Shown in pieces: positions 47,541 through 60,260 of a DNA stretch of 64,000 nt. Origin of the DNA: Capitella teleta. Taxonomy: Eukaryota; Annelida; Polychaeta; Capitellidae. The position numbers were made by a program, and so were the translations under genes. The stretch is from assembly GCA_000328365.1 (NCBI GenBank), contig KB306385.1, forward strand, positions 24,106 to 88,105. Direction: 5' to 3'. The notes below the pieces were generated by a model. The model was given only the letters and a program-made list of their open reading frames with translations. It did not search any database and had not been told where the DNA came from. Position 1 is the first letter of the stretch, and each line of letters opens with the position of its first letter.

Positions 47541-50500
47541 ACTTGCTGCATAATATTCAACAAATGACAGAAACACAGAAACAAGGACTACTAGTAATTG
47601 ACACATACTCGCTGTTTTCACACCCAGTGAGCAATCACTCACGACGCAACCACTTTGAGATGCTTCACAGCTTTTAGGCGGTGTATGTAAAATTTTCAAA
47701 GAAATATTCTCGGTGATAGATTATCATACCTTTGATTGCTTTGTTTCTATTGAAAGGGTCGTCATAGATGACACTGTCTCATAAAGCATTGTTTGGTGAT
47801 GTCTGTATTGACTTCTGGATAGCATTGACTCAAAAATCATTGTTGAATTGGCTGCCTGTCTGTCATAGAGGAGTTGACTTTTAATTTGGGACTGCAAAAT
47901 TGCAAATACTTAAATTGCAAATACTTATAGGGGGTGTTTTCAATGCAATTCGGGTTGGGACTTTCGTAAAGTGGTGCATTTAGAGGAGTGGCATTCTTTA
48001 AGAAACATCCTTAAGAAACAAACAGAAATTCAAGCAAGCACAAGTTCAATAATTCCCAATTAAAGCCTCAAAATTTAAACTAAATCCTCTTAGAATTCAT
48101 GAAAGATTCTATTTCATATTCAATTGTAATGATGATCGCAAATATCTCAAAACTTGAAAGCCATGCCTCCCTCTAATGATTACCCAAATCGTCTGTCAGC
48201 CACGTTCAGAACCACAGATGAAGGTCATATAATTGATTGATCTGCGAGTGGAAGAAACAGGAGATGTTTGCGGAATCATTCTCAAGAGTTTTTATTAATT
48301 AAAGTGGACCTCTGTTAATTTCGGAGCCTTTTTAGTTCGATTCTATGGGCTTTTGTGAGTGACGAGAGACCATTTCTGGGAAATTTGGTCAGCTATGAAT
48401 AATGTCCCAGACAAATTAAAATACAAATTTCCTGTTCAGACAGAATAGCTTGAAACGAGATCAGTGCGAGATTTCTTTTATGAGAACTGCTGAAAGATCT
48501 GCTAACTCGACGGCTCCCATTGTTAACAATGGGAGAATTACTTTTGTCACGTCACCTCAGTCTGAAATCGAATTGGAGAAGAAACTAAAAAGAAAGCGTG
48601 ATTTTAAACCTCAAATTCGATGTATCTGGGAATTAGCCCACAGCAAGCGTATTGCCTAAAAACATGTCAATCAAAAGGCGTATTTGTCTTTCGGGATGCA
48701 TCCTCTATCACCCGTTAAGAGTTCAAAACAATCATTGGTCCTCTTTTAAGTTAGGGTGGAAGTTGTGATGTGTGATGTTGTTGCATCTCTGGCCTTCCTT
48801 CTGCATTCATCTCACCTATTATGTTTTCATCTCATGTTTCAAAAGTCTCTCCACAGAGGAGAGTGCTCTGTGGTCACTCTGCTGTGTTTGTGCATTTGTA
48901 ACTCATGTGAGTGGGCGTTTGCTGTCAGGCGGAAGATTCATTTCTTGGAATGGGTTGTCAGAGGGTGCGATGTAGTTGTCCACAATGTTGTCAATTCACT
49001 GCCCTCAGATCAATGTTATGTGACCTCTGCTACAGATCTGTGAGATATGTCAATTGTTTCATTTTTATTGGAAGAAATCGTTGGAAAATGTATGATTGTG
49101 GATGTGGAGATTGTGCAAATATTGGGCCATTCTCCTTCATAGATATAAAAAATGCGTTTCTCTGCTGACTTCCTTCTCAGCTGTTAATCCACGGATAATA
49201 AGATAAGATGAACATCTTGCTTCGTGAGCATTTTAGCATTGATAGTAGCACTAACTGTATCTAAGTTTGGATTTTTATTGAAGTATTAATAACTATTCAG
49301 AAAGATAAATGGTTTCACTGATACTGCAGCGTGCAGCTGTAATTATTACTTATTTAGATATTTGCATCAAATTACATGTTGTATAATTTGCTATATCTGC
49401 ATAGATCTCTTGAATCAAGCATTTTGACACTTTTGATGTCTTGGATGTTTGTATAACAATTATTACTCACATGTATGCCATATAAAGACACTAATTGAAT
49501 TCAATTCCATGGAGTTTGAACAAGTTCAATCGAGCCCTAGTTTTGGGGAATTTTACTAACTAGTAATTTGATTACTGGTAATTGAAGTTAAATTTCACAT
49601 TCAGCCCATTATTCACAGTGGTGCTTTAGCGAACGCTTTCCTTGAGCGCCCAGTCACGTGAAGACTCTTCTTTCATGAGGACAATCAGGAGATGCACGTT
49701 TCTAGTGCAAGCAGATCATAATAGACACTTGATGATTTCTCGAAAGATCTAATTTCCTCTGAGAATTGAAGTCACCTCGATTTCAGTTTTGATTATTTAA
49801 TTTTCTGAAGCATCATTGCTTTGATTGATTTAGGAACAATTATAATTGAAATTGATTGAACTGATCAATCAATTTCATTTATAAAAATGATAATATTTGA
49901 ACAATTGATTTTTAATCATGAATTAATGGTTTGTTCAACTTTGTGTCTTTGGATTTTATGGAGGGCCAAGGGTGAGATTTGAGAATGGAATCCAATTGCT
50001 GGCAATTAGTTCAAATGGAATCAGGCCACCACCTAATGAGTACTCAGTAATAAGGGATCATTTCAGAGGAGAATTCCATCTCCGTTTGTTTGGTCGAGGG
50101 GGAGACGGCGGCTCGGATGACCTCAGAGAATCCTCCTGTGGCAGCAGAGGGTTAATTTAGGCGGACGGTCTCCTCGCTGTCAGCACTTTGGCTTCTGATC
50201 AACTGTTTCTCTTTGCTCATTTGCTTAGAGTATTCGCTGATGACATAATTCTCCTCAGTTCAGCATTGGTTGCTTGCGATGATGCAGAGGCCTTTGCACA
50301 TATTGTGACAGCAACACTGCTCAATGGAGCGCTTCAATTTCCTTTTTGTGATCAAATCTCGCTGAGAGCAAAGTGATCTCAATTCATTTGGTCGTCTTTT
50401 GGTTGTGTTTGGAGGAGAAATGGGTCTCCTGTTGGATCAATACAATCTTCTGCCTCCGTTTGCTTCTGCTTGCGAACAGGCTGTTTGGCCTTTCTGCGGG

Positions 50501-50855
50501 CGAAGGGGGTTGCTTGTGATGTTGATGGAGCCTCTGGGTTTTATTGCTCATGAGAACCATGCTACCGGTAACTGCTAAGTGATGTCAATGACACAATTAC
50601 TGTGGCTGCAGTGAAATTCAATATTTATCCTTCTGTACATGAACTGGTTTTTCAACGCACAAATTACTGATTGAGGAAGGTTGCCAATATGCCAATGTCA
50701 ATTAGTAGTGGTGGTCTTAGATTGTGATATAAAATGGTGATCTTAATTTTAATTATTGTGACGATGTGGAACATAGTCTTCAAAATAATAGATTTTTTGC
50801 AGGCAGCAAGTCGTACAAGATGAATCATGATCGCATTTATATTATCCTTTTGCAG
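47541..50855. other. Remainder of WAPL intron 1
   Basis: AT-rich intron sequence. Open frames at 48,450-49,168 and 49,972-50,376 lack splice and family support. No further repeat was recognised. Confidence 0.4.
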
Positions 50856-50872
50856 GTGAGCGTCATGACAAG

Positions 50873-53800
50873 ATGCCACGCCACGTGACCAAGACATACG
50901 GACGCCAAGCGGCCTCCTGCAGCCGTGTATTTGATGATGTCGTTCGTGACTCCGTCAAAGTGACCGCTTCACAAACGTCATCCACGATCCGCAAATGGGG
51001 AGAGACGTCGTTTACGTCCAAGCGCAACGCCCCCGCCTCCTTGGAGAGCGCCCCTCGCAAGCGTAAGAGCGAAGAGATTGAGGAGTTTGATGAGGAGTCT
51101 GAGAGCATTGGTGATGGCATCTTCTCTGATCCGTTCTCCTTTGATGAGGAGGATGACGGGCCAAAGAAACCCAAAAAGGGCGTCAAAGCCAAAAAGGAGA
51201 AGAAACTTCCTCCCAAAACATACAGAATTCTCTCCACAAAAAACAACAAGCCGGAAGTGAGTATGTTTAAGAACAGTGCACCCAGTAAGACGTACACACA
51301 AGTGGGAAAACCCACCCTCCCAAGAGCGGCTTGTGCTGCTCTTCCCGGCCGGGCAGCTGCGAGGAAAGTGGACAACCAACAGATGACCATGGACTCATTC
51401 ACGCTCAAGATGACCAAGAAGTCATCATCCATGCCTGCAGTGTCCATCTCCGGCACCCTGGTCAGCCCTGTCAAACTGACCGCTCCACCGGTTGAGATCA
51501 GCTCTGGCAACGACACTGAAACCGAAGATTTAGATGCCAGGTGGGAGAGAGCAATCGGCTCTGACTCTCGCAAGTTCTTCAGCAGCAAAGACCACGATTA
51601 CTCGCACTCACCTGTGACCATCAGCAGTGAAGATGACACAGTGTCATCCAAAAAGGAACACAATTACTACCAGTGTTCTCAGGAAGAAACTAAACCTGAA
51701 TCTGATTGGGATTCCGACAGCATTTTCGGTGCATCGCAATCGGTGAGGAAAGTGAAATTAGTGCGGAGGACAGTAGCTGTAGAGGAGGAGGAGGAGAAAA
51801 AGGTAGTGGCGCCCGTTCCCTCGGTTCCCTCAGGGAAAGACACATCTAATGGACTGAAAAAAATGAAGAAAATTGAGCTGCGTGACAATGAAAGTCGGTC
51901 ACTGAGCAAGAAGACAGAGGAGCCGCTTGTCAGGAGGCTACTGACCAGTCCAAAGAAGGTCAGTTCAAGGATTGTGCACTGGTCACTTGAGGTCATCTGG
52001 CGTCCATCTGCTGACATATATGATATTTTAATTGCTTATGATTATCAATTGATTCAATTTCAATTTCAACAAGCAAACCACATAAGAACAATTGGGGTTA
52101 AATGTAAATTATGTAATAGCAAACAAAAATAGGAGTAACAAAAAGTGACTTCATTTCACGACTAATTGCATTATTTGCATTAGTTAGAAATACTGTACAT
52201 CACAAAACAACGCTGATGAAAGTTGATTAAAGAATTGAACAATTGATTGATCAATGTCTTTTTAACTTTTCTTTATACTAATTGCTTCATAGCGTCAGTT
52301 TTTTGTGATTTTTTTTTTCCTCAACTGTTTATGGCTTCTCTTTGTGGGAATCAAAGAAATAATGGAAATTATGGAATTGTTTTTTTGTTTTTTTTTTTTT
52401 TTGGGGGGGGGGGGGGTTATGAATTGTGCGTAATATTGGCATAATGAATGGTATGATCATGGATCCTCATTCATTGCAAGTCATGTTTTGAAATATTACT
52501 TGTAGTTTATTTTGTGTGGTCAATCCATTGTGTAAGGATTTGCAATTCAACAGCTGTTCTTATTATTGCAAAACAAAGCACACGTATGCTGCATATTGTG
52601 CAATTATTTCTAATGAATGGAAGTGGATTATGAGTTTTTTATAATCATTCCAGCAATATGTTTTATGAATCAGAAATATTCTCCATATTAATTGTATTGC
52701 ATGATTCATATATGAAGCAAAATTTATTATTTATCATTCCCCTTGAGTGAGATTCACGAATGTTTGATTTTTTTGTGTTTACAGAAGGAGCAGCGAGTGA
52801 AGGCGTCGTACAACCCTCGTCAGTGGCATGGCGATGATGAGGTAGGCTCACCCTTCATAGGTCATTGATCCTTTAAAGGTCATAAGGTGCTCATTGTGTA
52901 TCGATTCATCAGACCAAACCATCTTATCATGTACTTCATGTAAAGTGACTCATGTATCCATAAACTTGATGCAAGTAATGATAAAATGGCAAAAGAACTG
53001 ACCTGGTTAGATGAACCTGACCTAAATACTTTGACCCCATTGCAGCCGCCAGCAGGCAACGCTCTTTCTGCGCCGTCTTCTTCCAACGCAGCAAATCGAA
53101 TCTTTGACGATTTCGATGAAACTGACCCGTTGCCACCGGTCAAACTGAAGACAGACCCGGTCATGAGGAGGGCTAAGACTGACCCAGGTCAACGTCACTA
53201 TTCCTACAAGGACCCATCAGCCAAGGTCACCGTCTCCAAGGAGAGCAAACCGGTTAGTTGACCAGTGGTCATTTTGCTCATTTATTCCACCCATTCGAGA
53301 ATTTGTTCACATTAAAGCCAAATGGTGGGGAGGAATTACATGCATATTTATCTGGTTGCGTTCATATATCTATGGCTTTTTGTGGGATGCATTCATATCA
53401 TATGTTCCGCGAAAATGCGCCGAAAATTCAAAATCAAAATCGTAATTCTGGAGAAAATCTGGCGGATGAGTTTGCCGCCATTACAACTTCTGGCGGTCGG
53501 GCGGCAAGCCTGTCAGCCAATCAGTGACTGGGATACATTCCGCATCAGGTAGCCTCGTGACGTCGTGAGAACGAAGCTTACATCCAATGAAAATTGACAT
53601 ACCGGTAACAAATCAGATTTGAACAGGCCGACGCATGCGCAAACTAATCCCTGCCAAATGTTAACAAATGTCTGCTGATAACAGATGGAAAATTTAAATT
53701 CAAGGTAAAGAGACAACGGATCATTTGGCGCATTCACGCAGTCGTTGTGACTCTTCTATTCATTTGAGTTTCTGAATTTGGTAGAAAACGACGTCTTCTC

Positions 53801-56800
53801 TTAAGATTCTTCGGCTCATCCAGTGTGGGTGTGACAGTCACTGAGTGAGTGACGGTGAATACAGTCTACTACAGTGACAGTGTCCGAGTTTGATTGTCAA
53901 CTTCAACTTGTACTTCCCAGCTTCTAGTTCTCATGTGAGTGCCAGTGCGCACCATGCCTCAGTCCTCTAAAGGGTTCAAAGTCTTGCTCTTCCTTTTCTT
54001 CAAAGAAATTCTATATCGGTTACTGTATGGCGTCAGATGGAGTCCGTCAGAGCACGAGTACAACATTGGTAATCAAGTGAATTGGCGGTAGGCAGCCCTT
54101 CTATAAGAAATGTAAATAGATTTGTGATTATAAAATTGGAAATGAAGTTAAAACTATAGGATAAATTTGTATGAGACCAATAAATAAAATTAGATCAAAA
54201 TATTATCAGGAAATGGAAGTGCTAGTATTAGCAATTCTCCCTTTTCATCTGGTTAAAGGCAGTATTTAATAAGGTGCAACAGTATTTCACAAATTAATAA
54301 TTAAAATCAAAATCATATTATTCATGTATAACTTCATAACTAATATATTGCATATATTACCTGTTGTCGTGATTAGAGATGTTCCAATCGTCCATTGGCG
54401 TGTGATTCAGGGACCATAGAACATTCCTCAGACTGGTGTGTGCAGGCAGAGAACGTCACAATCTAGGCGCAATGTGATGCACTGCTTGTCAGCTGATGCC
54501 TCTGTAAAAAAGATATAGCTATAATTATTACTATCGCAATACATAATAAAATAAAACAAATACAGACTCTATACAATTTGGAGCCTTTTTTTTTTTTTTT
54601 TGAGTGTATTTGTTTTATTTTATTTTGTTATTTATTATTATTTAGGCTCCAAATTGTATAATTACCAATATATTATTTTTGAAACCCAGGACATGTTCTC
54701 TTAAGAGTTAGCCCACTACCTCAAATTCCATTGCAATCAGATTGACAACAGCATTAACTAAAATACAAATATATGTGATAACGGTTATCCTATAGAAAGT
54801 GGAAGTGGGTATCTATGCTGTTGTTACTATATTATATAGTGTAATGTTATTAAAATTAGGCAAAATATGATGCAAAATAAAGCCTTTTTATAGCACATAC
54901 CAGTCAACTAGAACCAGCAGATAAGGGATATTATTTTGTGAGTATACTAGTATGCCAAGTTAATCATATATGGGCCTATAACGAAAAAATATTACGACAT
55001 GATAATTTATTCAACTCAGGAGTGAGGGCTAGTAGTGTCGAGGTACTAGCATGTTATCATGATTATCTAATCATTTAAATGTGTGTGATCTATCGTCTAA
55101 TCTAGATCCATTATGCAGCCATCACGGAGAGATTATGAAAATAATATATGTATAGAGGAGTTGGAATGAGATTACATGCATCTAGCCCTGCACTCAGGAC
55201 TCGGGGTGTTTCTTAACAACAAATTACAAAATTATACTATGCTCATTAATCATTAGCCTTAGGTTTGAATAATTTATTAATGACCAATTAATTATCCAAC
55301 TTATTCATCAATTAGCAGTCAGTACACACAGAAACTAAGCGTGCTAACAGCGATACAACAAGACAGCTGTTAAATACTAGCTAGCAAGTGGCAAGAATAA
55401 AGGTGAAGGTCACCCAGTCAACATGGACTCAAATTGTAAACAAAAACACGTGCTGAATTTGGCTTCCAAGATTGTCGGGCAATTACCCGAAATATGATCG
55501 ATATTTGTGGAATTCGGGCACCTCAATCAAAGAAGAACGTTTACTCACCAGTTGCGATCATTCTCGCGCGACTTCCAAACAACGGATAGGCTCCTTTTTC
55601 ATTTCCAAGCGCTTCTGATTCACAAAATTACAAATCAAATGACGACCCCAACTGCCAAGTGTTACCGAAGCGAGGCGATTTTCGGTCGACACTTCAGCGG
55701 CTCATTCCTCCTCAGAAACTGTCGTCGAAGGATCTTCATCAGACGTTTCAGGTTCATCAGGCCTCGGAGGTTGATGGGCATCATGCCCACAAGAATCTCG
55801 CATTCTTCATCGCTGTCGGCCGAAAGCGAAACGTCCGCCATTATCGCGAGTTCAGATTGGCGCAAGGCATCATGGGATCATCTGTCTCTGATTGTCTCAT
55901 GACGTCACAAGATGGATGGGAATGGATTCTCCCTGGATCACGAGGGGAGGTCGCGTTTACGCCCATTTAAAGATGTTCATATACGCGCTACTTATTAATT
56001 AATGCCATTATTGCACAGAAACTAATGATAAAACCCTCTAAAAAGCCCTCCCAGGAATTTGGCTTTAATCACGTCTTATATTTCACTCATCTGAATCAGC
56101 ACAAAATGCAGAACTGCATGCACTTTCAACTTTGAATGGATGAATCCATTTCAAATGTCTTGGCGTCCCCCATGCGCGAGGAACCCCTCCCACCCCCACC
56201 CCCTCACAATGGGACTGCGTCTTGGTTTGCTGCATTCAGCAGTACATTCCTCACTGGCTTCTGTCAGCCTGTGCTGACAGTCTTTTTCCCATGCTTCTCT
56301 CTTGTTATCCTTGCGAAGAAAGCCTGGTTTTAATGTTATTAATTGTTTTTCAATATTATTGTGCGTTGTGTATCTGAGTGGGGGGCATTCAGTGCATCGA
56401 ATTACTCATATCTAATTTGATCCATCAACAGGTTATGTATCTACATGTATAATGTATTACATAATCCTGTACATTGAGGTCAAGCCTGTCAGTTGCCCAC
56501 GTGGCCACTGGTCTGGCTTCAATCATGGCAAAGAAAAGCACAATCGCGTTTCCACAGCTCATTTACGTCAGGAATGTCAGCCTGTGTCATAATGACAATC
56601 AGAGAATATTACAGCACATAATTACGTTCAATGCATCTGGGTCGAGGTCATTCAGTAAAATCATAGCGCATCAACCAAACAAGTGCGTTATGATTTTCAC
56701 AAAGTGCGTTATGATTCCGCAGCTTTTCACCGTTGTGAAGAACGTGAAGCAGGCACACGAATGTTTAGAGCACGGAGAGACGCAGGAGTTCCAGGACGAC

Positions 56801-59800
56801 ATCGAGTACATCCTACCAGGCCTCAAGGACTCCCAACCAGTCCCTACACGCTGCCTAAGGTATGTCCCTGAGCCCAACAGTCCTTGGGTCATAATGCCGT
56901 TCTTCACAGCACGATGAGTCTGGCCACCAAGTGCAACGTTCCCGCCTTCCGGATGCATCTAAGGGCTCATGGGGTGATCATGGAGATCCTGGGAATCCTG
57001 CATGACGCTGCTGCTCATGCGGTTAGTGTGGCTGTCTTGTCCTGTTTATTTTAATCATGGTTTTATTTTCAGCCGCTGGCATTGTGTGTCTCAGCTCTTC
57101 TGTTCATGAACAGCAGAGATCGCCTCGTGATGGACCTTGAGCGTCCTGCTCTCACCCTCATGCTCAGTCTGCTCAGCGCTGACTCAAATCGCTCGTTTGA
57201 CTCAACTGACTCAGAGATGGAGAAAATGCGGCTGAAGGTCTCCACCATGTTGGAGGCATTCCGCAAAGAGGGCAACGTCAAGAACTTCATCCTCGAAGAA
57301 ATTTCTGTCAGTTTTTTTTTTCAATGAAATGTTTTAATTCCAATGATTCTCTTAAATTCTGCAGACGGGTTTTCTTGCCATGGAAACGTTATTGAGTCTG
57401 ACTTCGAAGAAAGCTGGCGATTGGTTTAAAGAGGAACTAAGAACGTTAGGAGGATTAGATCACATCGTCAACACAGGTTGTCTCTTAATATGCATATTCA
57501 TGAGGTGTATTATGAATATTTTTTTCATCAGTGAATGCGAGCGTTGAGGACTTTGATGAGTTTTCCATCGACCCGTCTCCTACCATGTTGGACAGATGTA
57601 GGAAGCTGAATCGATGTTTACGAGTCTTGGAAAATGTTTGTTTGTTTGCTGGCTGTTGTATTAATTTTATCATATTTATTCTAATTAGGTCACTTATTTG
57701 AATTCTGACAACCAGACCTACCTTATGACATATAAATCAGCAGTTTTAGTCAAATCTCTATACAAGTGAGTGTTTTTTTCTGTTGTACTATTGGTCATCA
57801 TGTGTGCATTCATTTTACAGAGCTATCAAATCATGTGAGAACTGTTTGCCTTTCAATGAAGTTGGTTGCGTGGGTGATAAGTTGGACGAAGGATGTCATG
57901 GCTTTGTGCTCTACAGCTGTCTCCTTGCAAACCTCAGGGTCCTTCTCAATCTTACGCATGAAAACAGTAAGGAGATTCTAGTACCGTTTCTTTTGAAATA
58001 ATGTTTGACAATTGGAAAAAATTAACCAATTTTTTAACAAGTTTTTTTATTCTACCTCATAATTGTACTTTTGCCTCCCTGCAGTGGTTGGTGCAACGCG
58101 AGTGGGTCAGATGTCCGGTTTCATCCCGACACTGCTGTCCACCATTCTCCGTCTTCCACAGTTTATTCCTTCCAATCATCGCTTTGACCTCCTTGTTCTT
58201 GTGAGTTGACCTCTTTTCATAAAATTGACCAACTGACCGTTCATTTCTCCATAGGGTCTTGGTCTGCTCATTAATTTAGTTGAAGAGTGCGATCACAACC
58301 AGAGAATGCTGTTAGATGCCACTACAGATACTCCATTCGAACACTCGGTCAAGCGGAAAGTTGACCCTCTCGAAGCCTTTGCCCTGGTCAGTCCTAGCAG
58401 CATGTTTTTTTTAAATACAGTGCGATGAAGATATTGAAACTCTATGCATTGGGAATATTTTGCCGAACTTGAAATTTTTCTTCGTTGTCTTCTTAGAATG
58501 ATTGATGAGGGTGTTTGTGAGGGAGGTTCGATATGACAAGCTCTGTGCTATCAATCTCATATAACATTATCATAATAAAAGCAGCCCTGTCACGACGCGC
58601 AGTGTTTCGCAGAAGCGGCGGTCTTCTTAAAAGGCGTCCAGATGCTCCTCACTTTGTGACCTGTGCATCATTTACTTTGATGTTGAAATCTATGTGGAAA
58701 TCTCAGCAGCTGATTCTCATCTTTGTGCATTCACCTGGTGATCTGCATCAAAGACGATGTTTCAATCCCACTTTGATCTCTTGACGGCTGTCATACTTAG
58801 ATTGATTGCGTGCTTAAACTTATGTGTTTGTGATTTAAGTTGTGTTATTATTTTTATCGCAACTTGATCTGGTTAACAATCAGTTTATTTTCACTTTCCG
58901 AGAATTTGATTTTTCAGTATTTTTAGTGTTTTATTGAGCACATCTGCTTGTTGGAATCAAGTCATTGTTTGGCTTGTAAATGATTGTTCAGTCAATGTTT
59001 TTAATGTACACGTTGAAGTGTTAATTGATCGGCTGAGTTGAGAATCTTGTTGAGAATTTTTGCTTTTAATATATAAGTGGAAGGAAAAACTGTGTTTGAA
59101 GAAGAAAAATTCTAAAATCTCTTTTTGTTCTTTTTAGTTGTTCAATCTTCGACTCGAAGCAGCAAAGAAATTTGAAGTGGAACACGACCGAGAATTAGAT
59201 GAGAAGAAGAAAAGGAAAGAAGAGAAAAGGTCGTACGGGTCAAATCAGAAGATGAATGTCCGCAAGAGTGGTCAGTGGAAGGAGTCAGACTCCGGTCTTG
59301 AGTGGATTGTGAATCCTGGCGATGAGGAGGAGGCGGCCGAGGACGGGGAAGAGAAGGAGGATAGGGAGGAGGAGGAGGAGAGGGGGTTGGAGGACGACCC
59401 TCTCGTCCCTAGCTCCCAGGAGGAACAGGAAGATTTAACAAAAGGTTTGGAATTTTGCGGAAATTATTTTGTACTTTTACTATTTAATTTCCAGCTTTAC
59501 ACAAGGCGGGAAAACATATGGAAGACAGCATAATAGCTGCGTACGTTTCTCTACTGGTCGGCTGTCTTATTCAACACAATTCGGTAAGATTTCTCACGTC
59601 ATTTATTTGATCAAAGGTTTTATTTCATTTTTTTATTTTACAGCATTTAGCAGAGAAAGTAAGAGGGAGTTTACCGGAGGAATCGTTTGATTCGATGATT
59701 CGGATGCTAAAAAAATTCTTGGGTTTCATGAACTTCACAGTAAGCTTGTTATTCATTAATTAGTTAATTCGTTTATTGATTGTTTGTTTGATTAGAGCGC

Positions 59801-59870
59801 GACAACTGGGAATACAGGAAGCAAGTCTATCATGCGAGTGATCGGAATATTAGACGCCTCAAATTGCTGA
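50873..59870 (+). CDS. WAPL: WAPL cohesin release factor
   Basis: Nuclear protein that binds PDS5/cohesin and opens the ring to release cohesin from chromatin. Sixteen coding exons were found: 50873-51958, 52785-52841, 53046-53252, 56723-56859, 56910-57021, 57073-57306, 57365-57476, 57532-57635, 57689-57765, 57821-57966, 58085-58200, 58255-58386, 59138-59444, 59495-59583, 59644-59739 and 59796-59870. They join in frame to 1,028 residues (human about 1,190). The N-terminus ([19 protein letters not shown]) matches human WAPL, but KTYSR reads KTYGR and the FGF-type motif reads [10 protein letters not shown]. The helical WAPL domain (about 451-1028) includes [75 protein letters not shown] and [10 protein letters not shown]. 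An acidic Glu-rich loop lies at about 890-935. The segment matching human PYQDIVTALKC, expected in the 53,253-56,722 intron, was not found. Confidence 0.95.
53632..54068 (+). other. Internal promoter-like site and short spliced ORF inside a WAPL intron
   Basis: An NRF1-like CGCATGCGCA lies at 53632-53641. Downstream are a donor-like CAAG then GTAAAG (53,703), an acceptor-like ACTTCCCAG near 53,920, and an ATG in good context (GCGCACCATGC, 53954). That ATG opens [18 protein letters not shown] onward for about 38 codons to a donor-like ACATTG then GTAATC. No family is recognised. It could be an alternative WAPL promoter or a nested gene. Confidence 0.22.
54100..55907 (-). ncRNA. Candidate spliced antisense transcript in a WAPL intron
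   Basis: On the minus strand, a CRE (TGACGTCA, 55900-55907) precedes a GC-rich segment ending at a strong donor (CAACTG then GTGAGT, exon end 55549). A middle exon 54361-54501 has a strong acceptor (TTTTTTACAG) and donor (GACAACAG then GTAATA). A further acceptor (TTTCTTATAG) opens an exon at 54100. The spliced product holds only short ORFs; a 59-codon frame from an ATGGCGGAC start is confined to the first exon. Long noncoding or a short-peptide gene are both possible. This rests on splice signals alone. Confidence 0.25.
54545..54660. repeat. Two interleaved inverted repeats
   Basis: Arm A (54545-54564, AATAAAATAAAACAAATACA) pairs with 54605-54624. Arm B (54570-54585, TATACAATTTGGAGCC) pairs with 54645-54660. 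The order A-B-A'-B' is interleaved rather than nested, with a 16-base T-run in the middle. Confidence 0.8.
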
Positions 59871-60254
59871 TCTCGACAAACGCAGCAAAAATAGCGAAAA
59901 AATGTGTTCAAAATATATTATATCATTTTTTTTTGCATGTTTTAATTTTTTTAATTTTAATTATTAATTATAATTTTTGGCATATCTGATGATACTCTGG
60001 GAAATGTTTTAAATTATATTGAAATAATTCATATTTGTTCAGGGGTTTTTTTTAAGGAATTCAAAATTATTTATTATTTTTATTATTTTCATCTTAGTGA
60101 GCTTCAAAATCTTTTGCTCAATTTTGTATGTTTTTGATTTTCTCATCAAAGTTTGCAAAAAGAGTTTCATGTTCATGTATGTGATTGTACGATGTTGATA
60201 CAGATGTTTATATTTATTTGCTGAACAATCATGAATGCAGTTCTGTCAAATGTT

Positions 60255-60260
60255 AATAAA
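60255..60260 (+). terminator. WAPL: Poly(A) signal of WAPL
   Basis: AATAAA about 385 bases after the WAPL stop codon. Confidence 0.55.

Noticed and set aside
55662-55865. 59-codon minus-strand protein starting ATGGCGGAC
   Set aside because: The start context is good, but the frame stops before the strong donor at 55,549 and has no recognisable motifs, so I kept only a candidate transcript, not a protein.
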